A stretch of 64,000 bases of DNA from Pleodorina starrii (taxonomy: Eukaryota > Chlorophyta > Chlorophyceae > Chlamydomonadales > Volvocaceae): the NCBI GenBank assembly GCA_030267565.1, contig BRXU01000017.1, positions 2,574,501 to 2,638,500 of the forward strand, given 5' to 3'. Below the pieces are notes generated by a model, which made no database searches, was not told the DNA's origin, and worked only from the letters and a program-made list of their open reading frames with translations. Both the position numbers and the translations under genes were made by a program. Of the stretch, positions 22,886 to 32,417 are shown piece by piece. Numbering within the stretch: the first letter of the stretch is position 1; every line of letters begins with the position of its first letter.

Positions 22886-25800
22886 ATGGCTTTTGAATAT
22901 GTGGCGGCCTTAAGCGAACAAAGGTTTACGGAGGCTTCAAAGCTTGTGGACGTGGCAATTGCTTCCTGTCGGCCCGATGATAAGCAGACGTTAGCACATC
23001 TGCTTGTGAACAGAGGTTACTGTCAGCAGAAAGTCCAGCTTTACCGCAAGGCCCTAAAGGTATGTGCGAACGTGCGTCGAAGATCATGTCCGACGTATTT
23101 CGTCATCAACCGTCATTTGCTGTATGTCCAGGATTACGATGCGGCTCTGGAAAGCGTACCACGGTTCCCACTTGCCTTGTACCGCAAGGGGCAGGTGCTT
23201 GCTGCGCAGAAGAAGTTCGAGGTGGGGAGGGTCACCCGCGGGAGGGGCTGTCGCTGTGCGGTTCGACCTTCCCTGACTGTGCGACCGAGACGCCCCCCCG
23301 CCCCCAAAACAGGACGCACGCATTGCCTGGAACGAGGCGCTGCAGTCGTGCAACGAGTGGAGCGACGTGCAGCTCGTGCTGGACATAAGCGCGGCGCTCC
23401 GTGACCCCACCGGTGTCAAGGTAAGCTCGGGCGTGCGCACGCGCCACCACCGTTAATCACATACGAATGCGTGCCGGTCCCTAGTCCAGCATCGTACATC
23501 GCGGTCGTACACTGCACATGACGCCCGCCAGCGCCTCCGCCGAGCCTCCCTTGGGCGCGGGCTGCCGTGGGCTTCGTCCCACGGTGCCGCCGCTCTGTGC
23601 CTCCGCACAGGTGGGGCCCGAAGCGCCGGCGAGCCACCGCACCAGCCAGCCCCAGCCGCACACCGTAGGAGGGAGGGCACTGTTTGGCTTGCAAGTCGTG
23701 ACCGTCCTCCTGCTCGCCGCGTTGCTTGCCGGACAGTATCAGCTCATGCAGCAGGTAACCGAGCCAGCACGCCACCGCTCCATGCGCCCCTTCACGAAGC
23801 CTGGCCCAACCATCATCATGCACAACCGCTGACGCCGTCGCACACGGGGGTGAGCCAGAGCACAGCACGGCAGGAGCCAAACGGGTACCACCGGTCACCT
23901 GCAGTGCACCGGAAGAGGCTTCCAGGCGCTGCTGCTGCCTCTAGAAGCTTCCGGCTGCCCGGCACGTGTAGGCACGCCCGGCTTGCTGCCTGCCAAGTCG
24001 CCCAGCGCGCCGTCGATCGAAACCATGTTATGCCGCCCCTCCGCCCTCCTCCTCCTGCGCCGTGCCCGGACGATGCTGTGCTTGCCGTCAGGCTGGCCTG
24101 AGCACTGTGGTAGGGCCCGTCACGCCAGAGCAGCCGGCGGGGGCCAGCAAGGCGGCGGCAGCCGCGGATGGCGCTCCAGCCGCGCAGTCCGGCGCCCGCG
24201 CCAACGGGCAGGTACGGCACGGCCTTGTTTTCGGCAGCTAATCGGTGTCTGATGATGCCCGGGGGGCCCGACCCAGATCGCCCCTCCTCCTCGTAGCTTC
24301 CTATTGCCCGCCTGCTGGGGCCTTCCGGCCTGCGCCGGTCTGCAAACGAATGCGTGTCCGGCCTTGGCCTTGGCCACCGAACGTCCAGGGTCCTGACGAG
24401 AAGCTGCGAGAGCGTGGTGCATGCATGGACTGTCTTCGGTTGCACCATACACGGGGACATGCAGTCCCTCGTTCAGTGCCTGCCCCTCCGCCACGCCAAC
24501 GCCACCCGCCGCCTTGCGTCCCGTCTCCGTTCCTCAGGCAGCGGCGCCGGTCGCAAGCTTGGGCCCTGGAACTTCAGCGGCGAACGGGCACGCCGGCGCC
24601 GCGGCCGGCGGCGCGACGGCCTCCGCTGCAGCATCTAGAGCCGTCGCGCCGCAGCCACAGCCGCAGGGCGGCGGGTCGTCGGCCGCGGAGCCCCAGCCCG
24701 CCGCGCCTATCAGGGCGCAGCTGCAGCCAGCGGCGGGGCAGGCGGCCAGCGTTGGCACCACCGCCACCACCAGCGGACGGTCGGCGGCTGGGGGCCGCAG
24801 CGCAGTCGCCGCAGAGGAGGACGGCGAGTGCGAGGTGGTGGACTGTGTGGCGCAGCAGCAGGCGGCGCGTGGGCGCGGCGCGTCGGCGCCCCCCGGGGGC
24901 GCGGGCCCCTCCATATCCGCGTCGGATGCGCAGACCATGCTGAACAACTCCCTGGCGATCCAGCTGGCGGTGACCCAGGTGGGTTGCGGGGCCGTGGGGA
25001 ATGTTCAATCAGACAAGCAGCGGTGGGGCGCGTCGGCGACTTTGCAAACGGACCCAGGACTCAGGCCAGGCCGCGGGGAAGCGGCGGTGCGTCGGACCGC
25101 GGCGCGTGGCAAGGCACGCGCGCGCTGGCGCGGCCGGCCGTTGCGTTGCGCGCGGTTGTCGGGGCCAAGGGCCTGAGGCCTGGGTGATGGACGCTGCCAC
25201 GAGTGGTTGCCGGGTGGCCACGGTAAGGCGGTTGACGTCAGGCATTAGGGCCGAGTGCTGGCCGGGGGCGTTTGCAGCGAGGGGACTGAACGGCGGCACC
25301 TCTGCGTGGCGTAGGCGGCGCCTGGTGTCAAGCTGTTTCAAGAGAGACTGTGGGCGAGCCGGGCCCCGGGAGGCGAGCCGCGGTCCTGGGAGGCGTACTT
25401 TTGCGCATCCTCAAACTCCAGCACTTGTTTCCGCCGTCACGGGACGGGCCTGTGTGCAGGGACGCGCAGGGGTTGTCTGCGGGTGCCGGGTCTGTCCAGT
25501 GTCCACGCATCGCGATGCGATGGACATCTCCTCTGGGTCCAGCACGCGGCGTCTGCTTGCATGCAAAACCGGCAACATCATTTTCAAGAAGTTTGGGGTC
25601 ATCCCGCGTGATGGTCGTGATGCAGATCAACAACGGTAACGTTGTGGAGGCGGAGGCCATATTGGACAAGGTCATCCAGGCGTCGCCGCGGGAGCTGGGG
25701 GCCCGCGTGGCAAGAGGCACAGCGCGAGCGCTGCGGCGAGACTTGAAAGGTACTGGAACTGGAACTGGAACTGGAAGGGCAGGCCCCAGGCGGGAGCAGG

Positions 25801-28800
25801 CGACCAGGGACGGGGCGGCGCTAGGGACGGGGCAGCAGCGTGGGCGTGGGCGTGGGCGTGGGCGTGGGCGTGGGCGTGGGCGTGGGCGTGGGCGTGGGCG
25901 TGGGCGTGGGCGTGGGCGTGGGCGTGGGCGTGGGCGTGGGCGTGGCCACCTGTGTCCTCTCGCTGCGGTTCGTCCACCTCACTCCCCACCTCTGCTTGCT
26001 CAACAACAGTACGCAGTGACTCATTGTTATACCGTATAGAGGAGCATATCACTCCCTGACCCCACCTCTGTTTTCCGCCAGGCGCGGTGGAGGACTTCAA
26101 CGTGGCTATTGAGGTGGAGCCTCGCTACGCGGACAGCTGGAAGCGCCGCGGCCAGGCGCGCTCCGCGCTGGGCGACTCGGAGGGCGCGCTGACGGACCTG
26201 CAGAAGGCCATCGACCTGGCGCCGCTGTTTGGCGGAGCGGACTCAGCGTCGGTGAGCCCCTAGCCCGCTGACCGTCCCGCAGCTGACCGTCCCCGCGCGC
26301 GAACTCCGCTCCTGCCCTCTGTGCCTGCTTGCCGCCTGCCTGATGGGCGCGTGCGCGCGGACGAAGCAGCGGAATCCGGCGATGTGCGCCACCCACCAGA
26401 GTGTATCGGTCGCCTACGTCCCTCCGCTGCAATAAAAGCGGTACCGCAGCGAAGGGACGTAGGAGAGTGTATCAGAGTGTATCGCGCGCGATGCGCGGCG
26501 AAACGGAAGCTCCGTTAGCTCGCAACGCCGTTCTACCGTTCTAAGGCGGCGGCTTGCGGAAATATGGTATCGTGATTACCGGTATACGGTCACGTCTCAC
26601 TGTGGGGTTGCCCGCCTGCGTTCCCACCGCCGACGACCGCCCTCCTGCTGGCGCCTGATGCCCCCACCCGGCGTGTCCGCCGCGCCCCCGCCCCTTCCGG
26701 CAGAGCCGCGCGGAGTGCTGGGTGGAGAAGGGCATGATCTACCAGAAGATGCGCGACTACCGGCGGGCCTGCCGGGAGCTGCAGCAGGCCGTGAAGCTGG
26801 ACCCGACCAACTCGCAGGCCTGGAATGTGCTGGGGCTGTGCTCCACCAGCCAGGGCGACATCCGGGACGGCGTGCGCGCCTACGAGAAGGCGGTGGAACT
26901 CAACCCGAGGCTGAAGGAGGCCTGGGTCAACATGGGACAGGTGGGACGGCGGGGGCGGCGGCGCGCGGCGGCGCGCAGGCCGGCGGTTGGTGGGGCGCGC
27001 GCGACCAAATGAACGAAGCGACCAGCCCGACCAGGCGACGTTGGGGCGCCAGGGCGGTTTCCTTCAAGGCCGAAAGGCCCCTGCGCAAGCAGCCGGCGGT
27101 TGAGCTGGGGCCAACTTCATCCAAGTGCCTGTCTGTTCCGGTCCGCCTGCCTGCCCTCCTGATGCGGTTGTGCTGCTGCAGGTGCGCACCCCCTTCGAGA
27201 CGCCGTGTGGGCATCGGCCTGCCTCTCGCCTTGTGCGGACCTGTGGTCGGGCACCTTGCCGTATGTCTCGACGTGACGTCGACCTGCCCGCCCGCCTGCC
27301 TGCGTGTCCGTCCGCCTGCGTGTCTGCGCCCGCCGCTGCGCCCCCTGGTGTGCGGTGCCTGCAGGCGCTGAAGGAGGAGGGGCGCACCAAGGAGGCGGAG
27401 CGCGTGCTGCTCAAGGCGCTGTCGCTGGACCCGCCCGACCAGCCGCCGGTGCACGTGCTGCGCGTGCTGGCGCAGATGAAGCAGCAAAAGGGCGAGCACG
27501 CGGCTGCCATCAAGCTGCTCGACCGCGCCATCCCGGTTGCGGAGGCCCGGGACGAGCAGGTGGGGGCGCGTGCGACTGGGGACTGGGGAGGGAGGTGCTG
27601 GTGCCGGGGGGAGTGGTGGCGGGTGCTGTTGTTGCAGTGAGAGCTCCAGGCGGTGTGAAGGGTAGAGAGCCATGCGGGCCGGGAAGTGGCGCTGACACTG
27701 ACAGCCCCCCACGTCCTTGAGACCCGGCGTCGCCATCGCGGCGAGATCGACAGGCGAAACTGCGGTGTGGGAGAATGGATTGCGTGGCAGCGGCAGCGAC
27801 TCCGAGATCCGGAGAGACCCGGAGACGGGCGGGGGGTAGGGGCCTCTGCAGTTCTGCTCCCCGACGTCCCCGGGCGTGGGAAGGGAAGGTGTGTGGGCGT
27901 AATGCCGCTGTTACCGCGACCGCCACTTGTCATTTGCGCGCTACGTGGTCCTGCGTGCCCCGTGTGCGCTGTCCACGCCACGCCGCCGGATCGCTTGTTG
28001 CCGCTGTGCGCCGCAACCGTGCCGTGTTGCTGTGTGCCGCAACCTCCTCGGCTGCACCGTGCAGGTGATTGAGGTGCTGTACCTGCGGGCCATCTGCCAT
28101 CACGCGCTGGGCGCCGTCCGTGAGGCCGTGCGGGACTACGAGGAGTGCCTCAACTACGTGCCCAAGTAGGTGCCAAGCGGCGGCGGCGCGCGCTTCCGCG
28201 CAACGAACGCGACGCAGCGCGGCAGCGCTCCCCACACGACAAAACTTCCCTCGCACAGCAGGTGCTTCCCATAGCAACTGAAGCCGCAAGTCCCGATACG
28301 CATAGCACTACAGCGCAGCGGCGCCGCAACCCACAGGGTCTGCTTCGTGCGCAATGCATGCTGCGCCCCGCGGAAAGCATCCAAACCCCTGCTATGGCGC
28401 TCCCCCCCGGTCCGGTCGGCTGGCTGCCGGTGCCCCGAATCTGCCCCCTCTTCTCACCCCGCACCAGGAGCGGCCACGCGGCCGCGACGGAGGAGGCGCG
28501 GCAGTTCCAGTTCCTGTCCTTTTACCAGAAGGACATGGCGCTCTACATGTATCACTCGCTGGACCGCAAGGCGGCGGACTTTTGTCCCGACTCGGAGCTG
28601 CCCGCCGTGTTCAAGGTGAGCACAGGGCGAGTGAGAGGGAGAGGTCCCTGTACCGCCGCCGCTGGCAGAGAGCGCCCAATTGCCTGTTGTGTGCGCGGAA
28701 AGAGGGTTGGGTGACGCCTGGCAGGGAGGAGGGAGCGCCTGTTGCCATGTCCGAGACGGCGCGCCTGGCCGTCGCTTGAGAGAGCGTGCGCTGCACGTTC

Positions 28801-31800
28801 GGGGTCAGGGCGTCGTCAAGGTGGGGATGGACAGCCTGCCTTGCGTCGCCGCCTGCGCGGTTCCACTGCCTGGCGTGCGCCGCGTGGCCAGCGCAGGCCC
28901 ACGCAGCGCTCCGACTGGTGCACCGCCTCCGGTGCGGCGCAGGCAGCAGCACCAGCAGCAGCAGTAGCCCGTCACGAGTAGCGCCGCCGGGGAAGTTTCA
29001 CAACAGCAGCATGACGGCACACCTCACCGCGCTGCGCTACGGAGGGCCGCGCGCGCCGGCCGCGTTGAGGCCCGATCAGCGGCGCCGGAGAGCAAAGGGC
29101 CCTTGGGGGCGTGTGCCGGCCCCTCTGTGTGTGTGTGTGCGTGTGTGTGCGCAGGAGCTGTGGTGCAAGAAGGGGCCGCCCACCTCGGAGCTCATCGCGC
29201 ACTACCCGCAGTACCCGCCGCTGCCCGTGTCGCCGCCGCCGCTGCCGCCGCCGCCGGACGCGGGGCGCCTGCGGCAGCTGACGGTGCTCGCGGACCAGCT
29301 GGGCGTGCTGCTGCAGAACAACCACCAGGTGAGAGGCCTGGAGCGGTGGTTTAGCGGTTTGGGCGCTTCGGTACCAGTCACCTGCACCGGCTTCTGGCTG
29401 GTAGGGGCAGGTTCGCCCCGACGAAGAACGACCGACAGCGGCCTCTTGCTCTTGTGCTCCATGGCTTCACCGCCACGCGGGATGGCAGGACGAGAGGGCC
29501 CCGGCGCGCACCGACCCCGCGACACGCGGCTTGCCTTGCCTTTCCTTTTCCTTCTGTTCCCTACTGCGGATCAGGGCTTCCTGTTCAACGTGCGGCAGCA
29601 GCGCGCCGCGGGCTTCGCCGCCATCGAGGTGGGCCAGGCGCTGCGCGAGGCGGTCGCGGCGCGGCGCGCGGGGCGGCAGCACTGGGTGCGCAGCGAGGGC
29701 AGCAGCGGCCAGGCGGGCAGCGCGGGGCGGCACCTGTTCGGCTGGCGCGACGCGATGGACATCGTGGTCAAGTGGCGGCAGCTGTGCGAGCCCAACGACC
29801 AGGTGAGGACGGGACACCGGGATGGGTAGAGGCCCCAGCGGCCCCAGCGCCATCAGGAAACCCTCTCCGCAGGGGAGCATGCAACCCTTGCAGCTCTTGC
29901 ACAAAGCTTTCCTGACGCCTTAGCGGCTAATCTGACGCCTTAGCGGCTAATCTGACGCCTTAGCGGCTAATCTGACGCCTTAGCGGCTAATCTGACGCCT
30001 TAGCGGCTAATCTGGGCTGGACTTTCCACCCTTCCTGGTCGCTCGCCTGCCCTGCACTCACCCCAACCCGCCGCCGGCATTCCTCAACTCCCCAACCAAC
30101 TCAACCCTACCCAGGCTGCTACCCTAACGTCGCCGCCCCGTCCCACCGCTTGTGTGTTTCTTGTCCCTCTTTACCACCCACCCAGGTCGTGTGGGTGGAC
30201 CTGCTGACGCGCCGCGAGTTCGAGCAGGGCTTCGGCTCCCACACGCCCATGTTCAGCGGCCAGACCAAGTGCGTGCGCTACTACATGAACTTTGCGCGCG
30301 CGCTGGACCTGCAGCGCGAGATGCTGCTGCGCGAGGGCCACGCCTTTGATGCCAACAACCGCACCATCCCCGTCGGCAGCGAGGCGCAGCGGGAGGCCAT
30401 CCGGGCGGCACGGACCGCGGAGGACATGTACCACGTCATCCAGTACGTGCCGTGGGCTGGGTTGGGCTGGTCTGGGCTGGGGTGCGAGAACAAAGCGGGC
30501 CATGGGCTGGGCTGAGCTGGGTTTGGGGCGGGGCGCGGGCGCGGGGCAGGAGCGAGCAAGCACGCGAGGGCGTGCGTTTGGGGAGTGATGAGCAGGCCGC
30601 TGCATTTTGCCCATTGACTGCCGTTCCGCTTTGCAACAAGACAGCGCAGTACAGCGTCTTGGCCCCTGGCTTGCTGCGCCGCCCACCGAACGCAGAGCCT
30701 CTTTGTCCCGGCTGCTGTGGCAGCGGTGCGGATCTGCACGTGTTGTACCCGGCACCCGGCCCGGTTTGCCTGTCACCCTGCGTGCGCTGCGCCAGTCGGC
30801 GGCCCTCCCCTGCCCGCCCACTTCTGGGTTCCCCACGTCCCTCCGCTGCGGCCTCTTCTACTGTACTGCCCTTCCTCCCCGCAAAGGAGCATATCACTCT
30901 CTGTCCGCCCCGCAACACCCGGGCCCCGGCCTATACGTGGATAAACCCCCGCCACACCCGCCACCCCCGCAGGCAGGACAGCTGGGTGGTGGTGCCCATC
31001 CACAGCGTTGCACGCAGCGGGCACATGCTGGAGGGCACCCGGCTGACGCTGGTGCGGGTGCCCAACCAGCCCGACGCATACGAGTTCTCCATCCGCACGC
31101 CCGTCACGCCGCCGCGCTGGAAGGACTTTGACGCGGAGCTGGAGGCGGCGTTCGAGGCCATCCTGCAGGCCTTTCTGGAGGGTGAGAGCGCGTCGGGGCA
31201 CCATTGGGCACCAGGGTGCAGGGGTGCGGCGCGCGGGAGCATGGGGACGACTGTGATGGGCGGCGCGTTGGGTTGGGTGTCGCGCAGTCTTGGTGGGGTT
31301 CGCGGTGGAGAAACTACAATTGTAAACGCAGCACGGCCACATGACACAACGTGCCGCGTGCCCTCGTGTGGCGCGGACTGCGGATCCCCCTCTTCCCTCT
31401 GCTGCAGACGACCCGCCCAAGGTGGCCCAGCGCATCCTCACCTACTGCTACTACTGGTACAATTTCATGCCGCTGGCACGCGGCACGGCGGCGGTGGGCT
31501 ACACCACCATGCTGGCCATGTTCTGGGCCGCGGGGATGCCCGTCACCGCGTCTATCCCCAAGGACTACCAGGTGAGGGGCATGGGACGCGGGCGTGAGCG
31601 CCGGCCCCGGGGATCAGGCGCCCTGGTGGAAAGGTGGCCTTGCGGATACGGTACGACAACCCCTGGATGTGCTGTTGGGACCCTTCCTGACTGGCCCTGC
31701 CCGCGCACGGCGGCCAAAGTCACGCGTGTGTTGTCTTCTGTTGGTGGCAAGGTTTCGAACCTCGCGTTGTTCTCGCGCTGGCTTTGCTGCCCAAACGCAG

Positions 31801-32034
31801 GTGGACTGGGAGGCGATCCTGGCGCAGCACCCGGACCAGTTCATCGCGTCCGTGGGGGCGTGGCTGTACCCACCGCAGGCGCGCGGGCTGCCGCCGACGG
31901 ATGAGGGTTCAAGCGGCGACGGCAAGCCGGCCTTCCCGCCGATGAGCTCGCTGCCGCCTGTGTCGGAGGTGTTGGGCACGATTCGCCACCGCCTGATTGG
32001 CATGAACGGCGAGGGCGCGAAGCGCTCGGTCTAG
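22886..32034 (+). CDS. TPR protein of the SRFR1/TTC13 family
   Basis: Eighteen exons give about 1,075 residues: 22886-23059, 23132-23221, 23313-23420, 23611-23664, 24092-24211, 24538-24978, 25626-25749, 26082-26251, 26704-26940, 27365-27559, 28065-28165, 28468-28615, 29155-29328, 29575-29802, 30186-30442, 30973-31181, 31408-31571, 31801-32034. Residues 1-124 are helical repeats (LLVNRGYCQQ, ALYRKGQVLAAQKKFEDA), 143-329 an Ala/Gln linker, about 330-605 TPR repeats (AWNVLGLCSTSQGD, LYLRAICHHALG). The C-terminal half has the SRFR1/TTC13 block: DAMDIVVKWRQLCEPNDQ, VVWVDLLTRREFEQGFGSHT, MFSGQTKCVRYYMN. Arabidopsis SRFR1 is a similar-length negative regulator of immune receptor signalling; the algal role is unknown. 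Exon 4 could run on to 23754 (48 rather than 18 codons), adding a hydrophobic stretch, which I think less likely. The start ATG is supported by family alignment. No signal peptide is seen, unlike animal TTC13. Confidence 0.9.
25838..25946 (+). repeat. GTGGGC hexanucleotide array in TPR gene intron 7
   Basis: Nearly 18 perfect tandem copies of GTGGGC (106 bases) lie in intron 7 of the SRFR1-type gene. G-runs of three recur every six bases on the coding strand, so the RNA and DNA could form G-quadruplex structures. Confidence 0.95.
26011..26063 (+). repeat. Intronic GGAGCATATCACTCCCT element, copy B (TPR gene intron 7)
   Basis: The copy begins ACGCAGTGACTCATTGTTAT, continues through an A/T stretch (ACCGTATAG) into AGGAGCATATCACTCCCTGA and ends about 20 bases before the acceptor at 26081. 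It is in the same orientation as the host gene and follows the GTGGGC array. Confidence 0.85.
26413..26463. repeat. Near-perfect 18-base inverted repeat in TPR gene intron 8
   Basis: The left arm 26413-26430 (CCTACGTCCCTCCGCTGC) pairs with the right arm 26446-26463 (GCAGCGAAGGGACGTAGG) with one mismatch around a 15-base loop. GAGTGTATC occurs once just before the left arm and twice after the right arm. The arm resembles the first bases of this window (CGCAGCGAAGGACC at 11-24). A small foldback transposon remnant is likely; a structured RNA in the intron is the alternative. Confidence 0.75.
29911..30010 (+). repeat. Five-copy 20-base minisatellite in TPR gene intron 14
   Basis: The unit is TCTGACGCCTTAGCGGCTAA. 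Five head-to-tail copies fill 100 bases; only the first base of the first copy differs. It lies in the intron between exons 14 and 15. Confidence 0.97.
30881..30947 (+). repeat. Intronic GGAGCATATCACTC element, copy C, with second shared block (TPR gene intron 15)
   Basis: CAAAGGAGCATATCACTCTC lies about 75 bases before the acceptor at 30972. It lacks the upstream CAGTGACTCATT part. About 30 bases further on is CCGGCCTATACGTGGATA followed by a C-run, a block also found in ARG7 intron 11 at about 10450-10475. Confidence 0.8.
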
Positions 32035-32417
32035 AGCGGTATGCTGAGGGAGTGCTTCCTCGATCATAATAAAGCGACGTGCAGGTTTCAGGTGACGTCG
32101 AAGGCGGCGTGTGGTGTTCGGTGTTGAGCAGGGGCCCGCTTGTACGCTTGGCTAGTTCCGAGTTACGGAGGTCGTACGGCCGAACTGGAAAATGGAACGG
32201 GCACGACTGGCTTGTGGCACAGAGAGCCACTTTATGTCAGCTTTTAGTAAGTAACTGGATGTTCCTAAGCTGCGTCTCATACTTTATCATTGAATCTAAG
32301 GAGCGCGAGACTCTTAACTTTTAACTGCCTGCCTTGAGCAATCTTTGTAGACACGACTTTCACAGCCATTAAGGCCGACCATATTTTAGGAAAAAATTCA
32401 TTAGCTTCAACCTTCCC
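32035..32417. other. Short TPR gene/CTL gene spacer
   Basis: This 383-base spacer separates two genes on the same strand. It is A/T-rich for this window and must contain both the 3' end of the TPR gene and the promoter of the CTL gene. No TGTAA is present, so the poly(A) signal of the upstream gene is not identified. Confidence 0.4.

Noticed and set aside
29911..30010. Five 20-base repeats as a CRISPR-like array
   Set aside because: The units are directly adjacent with no spacers and lie in a nuclear intron. This is a minisatellite.
31750..31766. GGTTTCGAACCTC as a tRNA B box
   Set aside because: It lies inside a TPR gene intron. No acceptor stem or A box can be drawn around it.
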